Source: JAKALD01 sp963817785 (lineage in GTDB: Bacteria > Pseudomonadota > Gammaproteobacteria > Burkholderiales > SG8-39). From it: a stretch of DNA of 64,000 nt. A program made the position numbers and the translations under genes. The notes under the pieces were generated by a model. The model worked only from the letters and a program-made list of their open reading frames with translations. It did not search any database and was not told the DNA's origin. The stretch is from contig CAWFPL010000001.1 in assembly GCA_963817785.1 (NCBI GenBank), positions 77,160 through 141,159 of the forward strand. Direction: 5' to 3'. Positions 18,157 through 26,552 of the stretch are shown here, piece by piece (position 1 is the stretch's first letter; every line of letters starts with the position of its first letter).

Positions 18157-18551
18157 ATGACAACCGGATACACCTTCGGCAAATCTGTGGCGCTTCCGTT
18201 CGAGCAGGCGGTCGAGCGGGTTACCGCGGCGCTCGGCAAGGAGGGCTTCGGCGTGCTGACGGAGATCGACGTCGCCGCCACGCTCAAGAAGAAGCTCGGC
18301 AAGGAGATGCCGCCCTACCGCATCCTCGGCGCCTGCAACCCGCAGTTCGCGCACCGGGCGATCGAGGCCGAGCCGCGCAGATCGGCGCGCTGCTGCCGTG
18401 CAACGTGGTGGTGAGGCAGGACGCGCAGGGGCGCACACTGGTCGAGATCATGGATCCGCAGGCGGTGATGCAGCTCGTCGGACGTCCCGAGATCGCGGAG
18501 ATCGGCGCCGAGGTGCGCAAGCGCCTCGAGCGGGTGCTCGCGGCGTTGTGA
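18157..18551 (+). pseudogene. Frameshifted DUF302-family gene
   Basis: From ATG 18157 (behind ATAGGAGAG) the first ~72 codons encode a DUF302 start (VALPFEQAVERVTAALGKEG). Around 18373-18380 the frame is lost; the +1-shifted frame then continues IGALLPCNVVVRQDAQGRT to the stop at 18551, which is the expected DUF302 C-terminal half. Removing one CG from GAGCCGCGCAG would restore one ORF of about 130 residues. DUF302 proteins are small cytoplasmic proteins of unknown function that often neighbour metal or sulfur genes. A sequencing error is possible. Confidence 0.8.
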
Positions 18552-18573
18552 GCAGCGCAGCCGGGACGGCGCC

Positions 18574-19011
18574 GTGTGCCACCTCGTGCTCTTGTTGCCG
18601 GTGCTCGCGCTGCCGGTGTTCTGGCTGTGGCCGCCCTCGATCGCCGTTCCCGTGTACGGGCTCGCGCTCGCGGTCTCGCTCACGGTCTACGTGCTTGCGA
18701 TGAAGACGATGAGGATGCCGCGCCTCAACGGCTCCGACGGCATCGTCGGCCAGACCGGGCGGGTGGTGCGCGTCGACGAGCGCGGCCTCACGCTGCAGAT
18801 CGGGGGCGAGTACTGGGCGGCCGACGCCGGCGGCGAGATATTCGAAGTCGACGATCGGGTGCTGGTCACGGGGATCGACCGCCTCAGGCTCGCGGTGGGC
18901 AGGCCGGCACAAGCACGGGAGGCGCCTCCGTCGGCCAGGCCATCGCCTCGCCCTGGAGATTCCCGGCCAGGCACACGAAACGGAGGGCGCAATGTAATCG
19001 AGCGTCATTGA
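18574..19011 (+). CDS. NfeD-like small membrane protein
   Basis: 145 residues from GTG 18574. Two N-terminal helices (LVLLLPVLALPVFWLWP and AVPVYGLALAVSLTVYVLAM) precede an OB-like segment (GIVGQTGRVVRVDERG ... VDDRVLVTGID), the arrangement of short NfeD proteins that partner membrane proteases or stomatins. The last 35 residues are Arg/Pro/Ser-rich and do not look conserved. No stomatin partner gene is adjacent. Its 3' end overlaps the start region of the next ATPase gene. Confidence 0.55.
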   Translation: MCHLVLLLPVLALPVFWLWPPSIAVPVYGLALAVSLTVYVLAMKTMRMPRLNGSDGIVGQTGRVVRVDERGLTLQIGGEYWAADAGGEIFEVDDRVLVTGIDRLRLAVGRPAQAREAPPSARPSPRPGDSRPGTRNGGRNVIERH

Positions 19012-19060
19012 AGTAGGCGGCCTGCTCTCCTCGCTCAGTGCCCGCGGCGTCGAAAGGCAG

Positions 19061-21412
19061 TTGAGGCGCTTGCCCGGTGTTGCACGGGCGGAGGTGAACT
19101 ACGTCGCCGGGAGCGCCACGGTGCAGTACGACGAGGCGGTGATCGACCTCAAGGCCATCAAGGCCAAGGTCCGCGAGTGCGGCTATCACTGCAGCGGCGC
19201 GCTGCTTCCGAAGCACCTGTGCGAACCCGAGGACCCGCCGGCCGAGGCGGCGGCGGTCCTTCCGATGACGGACCATGCTCATCCCGCAGGACACGCTCGG
19301 CACGTCCATGCGGCTTCGACCGGGGAAGCGGCGCATCCCGCGCACGAGAAACCCGTGGCGCACGCCGCGCACACGGACATCATGGCCCACGAAATGGGCC
19401 ACGGCGCCGGCATGGACATGCAGGCCATGGTGCGCGATATGCGCAACCGCTTCTGGATCGCCCTGGTCTTCACGGTGCCGATCTTCATCTACTCGCCCAT
19501 GGGGGCGATGTTCACGCCGCCGGCGCCGCCCTTCGGCTTGAAGCTCAACCTGTGGCTGTTCCTGCTCGCCAGCGCCGCGGTGCTTTATCCCGCCTGGCCG
19601 TTCGTCGTGGCCGCGTGGCGCGCGCTGAACAACGGCGTGCTCAACATGGCGACGCTGGTGGTGCTCTCCGTGGGCACCGGTTACGTCTTCAGCGCGGGCG
19701 CCACCTTCTTCTTCGCAGGGGCGCAGTTCTACGAAGCGGTGGCGGTCCTGCTGGTGTTCATCCTGCTCGGCCACTGGCTGGAGATGCGCGCGCGCGCCGG
19801 GGCCTCCGACGCGATCCGCGCCCTCATGGATCTTTCCCCGCCGATGGCCCACGTGATTCGCGGCGGCAAGGAAGTGGAAATCCCGACCGCGCAGGTGGCG
19901 GCGGGGGACATGGTGGCGATCCGTCCGGGGGACAAGATTCCGGTGGACGGCGAGCTGACCGAAGGCAGCTCCCTGGTGGACGAGTCGATGCTCACGGGCG
20001 AGTCCATGCCGGTCAAGAAGGGGCCGGGCGATACCGTGGTGGGCGCCTCCATCAACAAGAGCGGCAGCTTCCGCTACCGCGCCACCAAGGTGGGCGCCGA
20101 CACGGCGCTTGCCCAGATCGTGAAGCTGGTGCAGGAAGCGCAGAACTCGAAGGCGCCGGCGCAGCTCCTCGCGGATCGGGCCTCCGAGTGGCTCGTGTGG
20201 GCGGCGATCGCGATCGGGCTCGCCACCTTCGCCGTCTGGTTCTGGTGGATCGGCCAGCCGCTGCTGTTCGCGCTCACGCTCACCATCACCGTGTTCGTCA
20301 TCGCCTGCCCGGACGCGCTCGGGTTGGCCACCCCGATGGCGGTCATGGTCGGTACCGGCCTGGGGGCGATGAACGGCATCCTGTTCAAGAACGCATCCGC
20401 GCTGGAGGATGCGACCAAGCTCCAGGTCATCGTGATGGACAAGACCGGCACGCTCACCATGGGCCAGCCCGAGGTGGTCGAGGTGACCGCTGCGTCCGGC
20501 AGCTCCGAAGAGGCGCTGCTGGCGCTGGCCGCAGCGGTGGAACAGCACTCGGAGCACCCGCTGGCGCACGCCATTCTCAAGCGCGCGTCCGGCCTTTCCG
20601 CGGACGCTGCCACCGATTTCACCAACATCGACGGCCAGGGCGCCCGTGCCCGGGTCGGCGGCAAGACCGTCCTGCTCGGCAACCGCAAGCTCATGGACGC
20701 CGAAAAGGTGGATCTGGCGGGGCTCGGGGCGAAGGCCGCGGAGCTCCAGGGCGGCGGCCGCACCGTGGTGCACGTCGCCGAAGACCGCCGCCTGATAGGA
20801 CTGATCGCGATCGCGGATGCCGCGCGCCCCTCCTCCGCCGCGGCGGTCAAGAAGCTGCGCGAGCGCGGCATCCAGGTGGCGATGCTGACCGGCGACAACC
20901 GCGCCACCGCCGAGCGCATCGCCCGGGAGCTCGGCATCGACATCGTGCTCGCCGACGTGCTTCCGGGCCAGAAGGCGGACAAGGTGAAGGAGCTGCAGGC
21001 CCAGGGCAAGAAGGTCGGCATGGTGGGCGACGGCATCAACGACGCGCCGGCGCTCACCCAGGCGGACGTCGGCTTCGCGATCGGCGCCGGCACCGACGTG
21101 GCGATCGAGAGCGCCGACGTGGTGCTCATGAAGAGCGACCCCTACGACGTGGTCGGCGCGGTCGAGCTCTCTCGCGCCACCCTGCGCAAGATGCACCAGA
21201 ACCTATGGTGGGCGGTCGGCTACAAGGTGATCGCCTTCCCCCTGGCGGCCGGAGTGTTCTATCCCACGCTGGTGTCTCCGGAGCTCGCGGCGCTGGCCAT
21301 GTCCGGCAGCTCGGCGCTGGTGGCGGTGAACGCGTTGCTGCTGAAGCGCACCCGGCTCGAGGGCATCCGCCAAGCCAGGGGAAGCAGCGCGGTCGCGCGT
21401 GAGGGAGCGTAA
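19061..21412 (+). CDS. P1B-type ATPase with CPD motif; original start followed by a stop codon
   Basis: 783 residues if read from TTG 19061. Catalytic motifs are intact: TGESMP, Asp460 in DKTGTLT, SEHPLAHA, GDGINDAPAL. The transport-helix motif is Cys-Pro-Asp (416-418), not CPC, and the N-terminal HMA-like fold lacks the CxxC pair, followed by a His-rich linker (HAHPAGHARHVHAA). The frame is open from 18998 and encodes the missing HMA strand (SSVIEVGGLLSSLSARGVER), preceded by ATG 18992 with GGAGGG, but codon 2 is TAA. So the natural start seems to be inactivated; translation would need the weak TTG. Metal specificity unknown. Confidence 0.8.
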   Translation: MRRLPGVARAEVNYVAGSATVQYDEAVIDLKAIKAKVRECGYHCSGALLPKHLCEPEDPPAEAAAVLPMTDHAHPAGHARHVHAASTGEAAHPAHEKPVAHAAHTDIMAHEMGHGAGMDMQAMVRDMRNRFWIALVFTVPIFIYSPMGAMFTPPAPPFGLKLNLWLFLLASAAVLYPAWPFVVAAWRALNNGVLNMATLVVLSVGTGYVFSAGATFFFAGAQFYEAVAVLLVFILLGHWLEMRARAGASDAIRALMDLSPPMAHVIRGGKEVEIPTAQVAAGDMVAIRPGDKIPVDGELTEGSSLVDESMLTGESMPVKKGPGDTVVGASINKSGSFRYRATKVGADTALAQIVKLVQEAQNSKAPAQLLADRASEWLVWAAIAIGLATFAVWFWWIGQPLLFALTLTITVFVIACPDALGLATPMAVMVGTGLGAMNGILFKNASALEDATKLQVIVMDKTGTLTMGQPEVVEVTAASGSSEEALLALAAAVEQHSEHPLAHAILKRASGLSADAATDFTNIDGQGARARVGGKTVLLGNRKLMDAEKVDLAGLGAKAAELQGGGRTVVHVAEDRRLIGLIAIADAARPSSAAAVKKLRERGIQVAMLTGDNRATAERIARELGIDIVLADVLPGQKADKVKELQAQGKKVGMVGDGINDAPALTQADVGFAIGAGTDVAIESADVVLMKSDPYDVVGAVELSRATLRKMHQNLWWAVGYKVIAFPLAAGVFYPTLVSPELAALAMSGSSALVAVNALLLKRTRLEGIRQARGSSAVAREGA

Positions 21413-21416
21413 GCGG

Positions 21417-22676
21417 ATGGGCGCACCGTCGTCCTTCCATGGGCGGCACGGCGCTCGTCTGGTCAATCGCTCGTCGGAAATCGGGGCCTTCCACTGGATC
21501 GTGGCGGCCTTGTTCACTGTGGCGCTGGGCTACGGGGTCATCCTCCCGGTGCTACCGCTCTTCCTCGGGCGCATCCTGGTCAGCCCGGGGGACGCTGCCG
21601 TGTCCTTTCATACCGGCTGGCTGACGGGCGCGTACATGTTCGCGGTGTTCGCGTTCGCGCCGCTCTGGGGATTTGTGTCGGATCGGGTCGGCCGGCGCCC
21701 GGTGATCCTGGTAGGCCTTGCGGGCTACGTGGTGACAGTGGCTCTTTTCGGCCTTATTCAGAGCATCTGGCTGACCTATTTCGTGCGCACCCTCTCCGGG
21801 GCGCTCGTTTCGGCGGTGCTTCCGGTCGCGCAGGCGTATGTGAGCGAGACGAGCACCGATGAAAACCGGGCGCGGCGCCTGGCATGGATGAGCGGGGCAA
21901 GCCTCGCCGGTTTCCTGATCGGCCCCGCCCTGAGCGGAGCGGTCTATGGGGCGGGCAGGGCGATGCCATGGATCGCTGCGATGGGCGACGGCATGATCCT
22001 CCTGCCGCTGTACGTGGCCGCCCTGCTTGGCCTGCCGGTCTGGATCGGAGTGTTTAGGGCTGTTCCCAACACTGCGAGGAATTCCGCGCCGAGCAACCAG
22101 GGAAGGCGCGCCCCGCGCGTTCAGTCTGGTCAGCGACTGCTGATCCTGCTTGCCATGAACCTGATCGCCACGTTCGGGCTGGGCAGCTTCGAAGTCGGCA
22201 TCACGCTGCAGGGGCGGCAGAGCCTGGGACTCGATGTGTCCGGAACCGGCATCATGTTTGCCGAATGCAGCCTGGTGATGATGCTCGTGCAGGCGGCCGT
22301 GTATTTCTGGCCGTCGGTGATTCGGTTGAAAGCCACATACGTTACGGCGCCGTCTTTCCTCGCCATGGGCGTCGGCTTCTTGCTCTTGCCCGGCGCGAAA
22401 GACCTTTATGTCATGCTCGTGCTGGTGGCCCTGCTCGCCGGCGGTTCGGGCCTGTTGCTGGCCGGACTGACCTACCTGGTGTCGGGCGAGCCGGAACGTC
22501 TCGGATTCGCACTCGGCCTGCAGGCCGCGGCGCTGAGCCTGGGCCAGGCCCTGGGCTCGGTTGTTCAGGGCTGGCTGTTCGGCGTGATGGCGCTTTCGTC
22601 TTACTGGATTATCGCGGGCTTCATGTCAGCGGGAGCGCTTGTAGCCGGTCTTGGGATCCGTTACCGAGCGCGGTGA
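21417..22676 (+). CDS. MFS efflux transporter
   Basis: 419 residues, twelve predicted helices. The MFS signature in loop 2-3 reads GFVSDRVGRRPVILVG; motif-C-like sequence (MSGASLAGFLIGPALSG) in helix 5 points to a drug:H+ antiporter type exporter. ATG 21417 is chosen because GAGGGAGCG lies 8 bp upstream, although GTG 21399 is in frame. It follows the CPD-type ATPase by 4 bp and is probably in its operon. Substrate unknown. Confidence 0.85.
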   Translation: MGAPSSFHGRHGARLVNRSSEIGAFHWIVAALFTVALGYGVILPVLPLFLGRILVSPGDAAVSFHTGWLTGAYMFAVFAFAPLWGFVSDRVGRRPVILVGLAGYVVTVALFGLIQSIWLTYFVRTLSGALVSAVLPVAQAYVSETSTDENRARRLAWMSGASLAGFLIGPALSGAVYGAGRAMPWIAAMGDGMILLPLYVAALLGLPVWIGVFRAVPNTARNSAPSNQGRRAPRVQSGQRLLILLAMNLIATFGLGSFEVGITLQGRQSLGLDVSGTGIMFAECSLVMMLVQAAVYFWPSVIRLKATYVTAPSFLAMGVGFLLLPGAKDLYVMLVLVALLAGGSGLLLAGLTYLVSGEPERLGFALGLQAAALSLGQALGSVVQGWLFGVMALSSYWIIAGFMSAGALVAGLGIRYRAR

Positions 22677-22734
22677 ACGTAGCGTCCACCTGCGCGACGT
22701 ACTCTCTTCCAAGCGTCGCCATCCTGCCGAGATG

Positions 22735-22830
22735 CTCGGTTCGGCGATCGCCGGCTTCGCGACCATGTGGATGGCGGTCTTCGCCGACATGGGCGCGAGC
22801 CCGCTGGTGGTGTTCAACAGCTTGCGGGCT
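22735..22830 (+). pseudogene. Relic of a heavy-metal ATPase C-terminus
   Basis: The frame reads GFATMWMAVFADMGASPL then VVFNSLR, which is the characteristic last helix and tail of Zn/Cd/Pb-type P1B ATPases (usually ...ADMGASLLVVxNxLRLL). Nothing upstream in this frame belongs to an ATPase, and a one-base insertion at about 22828 breaks the final LRLLG. So this is about 30 residues of a deleted gene, lying between the MFS gene and the Crp/Fnr regulator. Confidence 0.7.
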
Positions 22831-22972
22831 GCTGGGCGGGATGGCACCACCCATTCAAACAACGTCGCAGGCGGCGGGGCGAGGGCCCCGGCTCATCAGG
22901 TAAGGACGCATCATGCCGCGCCCCTGGCGCTCGGGCTCGTCACCCGGTGCCGGGCAACGAGGACGCGAAACC

Positions 22973-23641
22973 TCACGAGGGCCGACTGCGGGAGGAGAGG
23001 CGCAGCACGCGCCCCCGGCGGACCAGCCGGCCGGAGCGCGTCAATCGCGCCAGAGCGCGGTACAGCGCCTCATGCGAAAGTCCGAGGTCGAGCGCCCAGG
23101 CCTTGAGCGGCCGATCAAACGTCAGGGCGCCTTGCACGCCCTCCGCTTCGATGCAGTGCACGATGCGCTCTTCGGCGCTGCGCAGCCGCAGGCGCTCGCT
23201 GTGCGCCCGGAGCTTGCGGATCTCGGCGATCAGGTGGCGGCTCCAGGCGCTGCGGAAATCCGGGTCTGCGGCGAGCGCCTGCCGAAAGGCCGCCATCGGC
23301 AACGCGCACACGCGGCTGGCAGCCCGGGCCACGCCGTCGCAGTGATAGCGCTCGGACTCGACGCTCGCTTCGGCGAGGAAGCCCTGGTGCGCGCGCTGCA
23401 GCACGATCTCCTGCCCGTGCTTCGAGTGACGCAGCAGCGCCAGCTCGCCCGCGAGAACGTAGTACAGGACGGCGGGGCGATCGTCTCTGCGAAACAGCAC
23501 CGTGCGCGGGGCGACGTTGCGCAGCTTGGCCTGGGCAAGCAGGCGCGGCGGCAGGAAACCGAGCGCCGCCGGCAGCGGCGTCGGCTCGACGCTGGCTGAC
23601 GAATCGAACCGCACGGCAGGGGAGGCGCGCATCGTTCGCAT
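22973..23641 (-). CDS. Crp/Fnr-family transcriptional regulator
   Basis: 222 residues: cNMP-like beta-barrel (VLFRRDDRPAVLYYVLAGELALL), dimer helix and C-terminal HTH (WALDLGLSHEALYRALARL). The recognition helix keeps Glu and Arg at the positions FNR uses to read TTGA half-sites, but Tyr replaces Ser. The four N-terminal cysteines of FNR are absent, so it is not an oxygen-sensing Fe-S protein; the ligand is unknown. ATG 23641 is the preferred start; 23632 is also possible. It is divergent from the exported protein at 23715 and probably controls it. Confidence 0.82.
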   Translation of the reverse strand: MRTMRASPAVRFDSSASVEPTPLPAALGFLPPRLLAQAKLRNVAPRTVLFRRDDRPAVLYYVLAGELALLRHSKHGQEIVLQRAHQGFLAEASVESERYHCDGVARAASRVCALPMAAFRQALAADPDFRSAWSRHLIAEIRKLRAHSERLRLRSAEERIVHCIEAEGVQGALTFDRPLKAWALDLGLSHEALYRALARLTRSGRLVRRGRVLRLSSRSRPS

Positions 23642-23714
23642 ATATGACCGCAATCATAAGCGCGCGTTCCGCTCCGGCGGCACACTCGGCGGTTTCCCTG
23701 TTTCGGAGATCGAG

Positions 23715-24353
23715 ATGCCGCACCCCGACCGCTTGCTTCCTGTATTCGTTCTTACGACGCTGCTCGCCACGTCCGCCGCCTGCGCGGCGGAGCCGGCGCC
23801 CGCAGCGCCGATGCATGACGGCGGCATGAGCCACTCCATGATGATGATGATGTCGCAGTCGACCCCGCTGACCGAGCCCGGAAACGGCGCCTTCGGGGCG
23901 ATCCAGGAAGCGGTCAGGGCGCTGCAGGCCGACCCGCACACCGACTGGTCCAAGGTCAACCTCGAGGCGCTGAGGGAGCACCTCGTCGACATGCGCAACA
24001 TGACGCTCGATGTGACCGTACACTCGCAAAAACCGGTTCCCGACGGAGTCGAGATCCTGGTGTCGGGCAATACCCCGGCGGCCGGCGCCTCGCTCGGCCG
24101 CGTGCTGGCCGAGCATCCGGCGTTTCTCGCGATGGAGACCGGGTGGAAGATGACGGTCGCGAAGCGCGGCGGCATCTACGACCTCGTGGTGACGACCCGG
24201 CAGCCGGGCCAGGTCGCGGAGGTTCGCGGCCTGGGCTACATCGGGCTGCTCGCGATCGGCAACCATCATCAGGTGCACCACTGGGAGATGGCGACCGGGC
24301 AATACCGGCCTCTCGGGGCAGCCGCGCCGTCGCCGCGCCGGCAGCGCAAGTAA
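23715..24353 (+). CDS. Exported Met/His-containing protein, function unknown
   Basis: 212 residues. A signal peptide (LLPVFVLTTLLATSAACA) is followed by a Met/His segment (MHDGGMSHSMMMMMSQ), then a folded part with phrases EALREHLVDMRNMTLDV and AEVRGLGYIGLLAIGNHHQVHHW. No family recognised. The Met-rich stretch and HHQVHH point to metal contact. Start ATG 23715 is preceded by CGGAGATCG. Its 73-bp divergent promoter with the Crp/Fnr gene suggests regulation by that protein. Confidence 0.6.
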   Translation: MPHPDRLLPVFVLTTLLATSAACAAEPAPAAPMHDGGMSHSMMMMMSQSTPLTEPGNGAFGAIQEAVRALQADPHTDWSKVNLEALREHLVDMRNMTLDVTVHSQKPVPDGVEILVSGNTPAAGASLGRVLAEHPAFLAMETGWKMTVAKRGGIYDLVVTTRQPGQVAEVRGLGYIGLLAIGNHHQVHHWEMATGQYRPLGAAAPSPRRQRK

Positions 24354-24373
24354 GCGGATGCCGAAGGGCCGGA

Positions 24374-25219
24374 TTACCGGCGCTCCGGCTTCACGAACCT
24401 GAGGGTCATGCGGTCGGACTCGCCGATCGCGCTCATCTTCGCGTGCTCGGCCGGCGGCCCGGCGAGATCGGGCGGCAGGCGATGCGCATTCAGCGTCTCG
24501 TCGTCTTTCGGGTTGGCGTTGATTTCGGCCACGCCGGCCAGGCGAAAGCCGGTCTTCAGCCCGAGCTCGATCATGTAGTCCTCCGGGATGCGGTGCAGCG
24601 CGCGCGAGCTTTCGATTGCGTTCGCGTAGGGACGCGCGCGATGCTCGACGACCCCGAAGACGCCGCCGGGCTTGAGCACCTCGTAGGCGGCTTGGAACAC
24701 CTTGGCAAGTGTCGCCGGGCTGTGATTGAGCCAGTCGTGAGCATTGCGAAACGTGAGCACCATGTCGGCCGAGTCCTCGGCGCCCAGATTCACCTGCGCG
24801 GGCGGCGCGAAAGGAACCGTCGTCACGCGGCCGTAGACGGCAGGATTCGATTCGAGCTTGTGCGCGTAGGCGGACACCATGCGGGCCATGAAGCCGCTTT
24901 GAGCGTCCATCGGAGGCGCCGCCTCGATCAGCTTGCCGTGGTCGCGCAGGATGGGTGCGAGAATCTCGCTGTACCAGCCCGCGCCCGGCTCGAGCTCGAC
25001 CACCGTCATGTTCGGTTCCAGCCCGAAGAATTCGAGCGTTCGGACCGGGTGGCGGTATCGATTGCGCGCCTTGTTAGCGGCCGAGCGCCAGGAGCCGTCG
25101 ACCGCATGACGCAGGAGCGCATCGACGCTGCCGGCCGAGGCGACCGGGGCGGCGCCGGCGGCACTCGCCAGGCACAGAGAAACGCTTGCGGCCAGCAGCT
25201 GCGTGAAGCGGGCTTTCAT
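24374..25219 (-). CDS. Methyltransferase-fold protein with a signal peptide
   Basis: 281 residues. The N-terminus (LLAASVSLCLASAAGA, cleavage near APVASA) is a clear signal peptide. A SAM-binding Rossmann fold follows: motif I region MTVVELEPGAGWYSEILAP near residues 70-88 and motif GGVFGVVEHRAR. It belongs to a known group of predicted exported methyltransferases; how SAM would be supplied outside the cytoplasm is unresolved, so the activity may differ. It is convergent with the 23715 gene. Confidence 0.72.
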   Translation of the reverse strand: MKARFTQLLAASVSLCLASAAGAAPVASAGSVDALLRHAVDGSWRSAANKARNRYRHPVRTLEFFGLEPNMTVVELEPGAGWYSEILAPILRDHGKLIEAAPPMDAQSGFMARMVSAYAHKLESNPAVYGRVTTVPFAPPAQVNLGAEDSADMVLTFRNAHDWLNHSPATLAKVFQAAYEVLKPGGVFGVVEHRARPYANAIESSRALHRIPEDYMIELGLKTGFRLAGVAEINANPKDDETLNAHRLPPDLAGPPAEHAKMSAIGESDRMTLRFVKPERR

Positions 25220-25264
25220 CGGAGATCCTCTCGGGATTTTAAGTGGGTAGCATTGGGCCGCCGC

Positions 25265-26332
25265 TCACCTTCTCCTCGGGTGAGGGTGTCGATGATGCGC
25301 GTCCGGGAAATGCGCATGCGCATGCAGGAGCGGCACGTGGCGATGGCTATGGCTATGGTGCGTGCCGGCCGGTACCGGCTCGTCGTGCTCGTGGTCGTGG
25401 TGCTCGTCCCCGACGCCGTGGGTGTGAGCGTGCGCGTGTTCGAGCGCCTCGTGCGTGTGCTCATGCGCGTGGCGCTCGGTCAGGTGCAGCCACACGCCCA
25501 CCGCCATCAGCGCGCCACCCAGCAGCAAGGCCGGGGTCGCCGGCTCGCCCAGCAGTCCCAGCGCCATCAGCGCGCCGAAGAAGGGCGCCACGGAGAAGTA
25601 AGCACCGGTGCGGGCGGCCCCCAGATGCCGCAAAGCGACCACGAACCAGGCGAGGCTCGCGCCGTAGCTCAGAAAGCCGACGATGGCAGCTCCGAGGACG
25701 GGAACTGCACCGGGCCACGTGGCGCCCAGGCCGACGGCAAGGACGAGGTTGGTTGCGCCGGCGGCCAGTCCCTTGACCATCGCGATCCACGAGGCGTCCG
25801 AGAGCGCGACCTTGCGCGTGAGGTTGTTGTCGACGGCCCAGCCGAAGCAGGCACCGAGCACCGCGAGCGACGGCCAGAGACTCGCGAATTCCACTCTCGC
25901 GCCTGCAGGCCAGCTCAACACCACCGCACCGGCGACGATGGCGAACATGCCGAGCGCAATGCGCCGATCGAAGTTCTCCCTGAACGCGAACCACGCCAGA
26001 AGCGCCGTGAAAACGCTCTCGGCGTTGAGCAACAACGCCGCGCCCGAGGCCGGCATGGCTGCGAGGCCGGTCATCAGCAACACCGGTGCGATCACGCCTC
26101 CCGAAAGGATCGCGCCCGCCAGCCAGCGCCACTCGCCGGGGGCCGGCCTCGCCGCCGGTGCGCGGCGGATCCGGCGAAGCAGCCAAAGTCCGATGCCCGA
26201 TCCCAGGTACAGGAGTGCCGCCAGCAGCCAGGGGCTGGCCTGCGCGAGCAGAAGTTTGGCCAGCGGCGTGCTCACACCGAACAGGACGGCCGCGGCCAGC
26301 GCGGCCGGGACCCCGGATTCATTCACTTTCAT
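25265..26332 (-). CDS. EamA/DMT-family exporter with long His-rich tail
   Basis: 355 residues. Ten helices in two EamA repeats (first starting PAALAAAVLFGVSTPLAKLL, second near GACFGWAVDNNLTRKVAL). The last ~70 residues are dominated by His: HAHEHTHEALEHAHAHTHG and HHSHSHRHVPLLHAHAHF. DMT proteins export metabolites; the tail suggests binding of Ni, Co, Zn or Cu and so metal or metal-complex export, which is inference. Start ATG 26332 gives the first helix directly. Confidence 0.82.
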   Translation of the reverse strand: MKVNESGVPAALAAAVLFGVSTPLAKLLLAQASPWLLAALLYLGSGIGLWLLRRIRRAPAARPAPGEWRWLAGAILSGGVIAPVLLMTGLAAMPASGAALLLNAESVFTALLAWFAFRENFDRRIALGMFAIVAGAVVLSWPAGARVEFASLWPSLAVLGACFGWAVDNNLTRKVALSDASWIAMVKGLAAGATNLVLAVGLGATWPGAVPVLGAAIVGFLSYGASLAWFVVALRHLGAARTGAYFSVAPFFGALMALGLLGEPATPALLLGGALMAVGVWLHLTERHAHEHTHEALEHAHAHTHGVGDEHHDHEHDEPVPAGTHHSHSHRHVPLLHAHAHFPDAHHRHPHPRRR

Positions 26333-26552
26333 CGTCTCTTGCTATGCGTAGCCGAACGCTCGGGGCGATGGCTCTCAGCCAGGTGCGCGCCGTGAACGCA
26401 CATGCACGCGGTGGAACCTCCGCCGGCGTTGCGGCGAGGCGCACACCGTGATGAAGGCGGCCGACGCGGTCGGCATGAGCGACGCGCATCCCTGAAGCCC
26501 GTTCCATGTATGCGGCATGATCAAGCCGGCTGATGAACCCTTCGGCCTCGCC
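26333..26552. other. Intergenic stretch without recognisable gene
   Basis: 220 bases between the EamA gene and the ArsM-like gene. Short open frames exist on both strands but have Arg/Ala-rich shadow composition and no ribosome site. I see no strong hairpin with a T-tract. It must hold the promoter of the minus-strand EamA gene on its left side. Confidence 0.5.

Noticed and set aside
18884..21196. 770-codon open frame on the minus strand
   Set aside because: Antisense to the CPD-type ATPase; composition is typical of third-position-GC shadows.
22914..23653. Plus-strand frames over the Crp/Fnr gene
   Set aside because: They are shadows; the minus-strand frame has both the cNMP-like barrel and the HTH domain.
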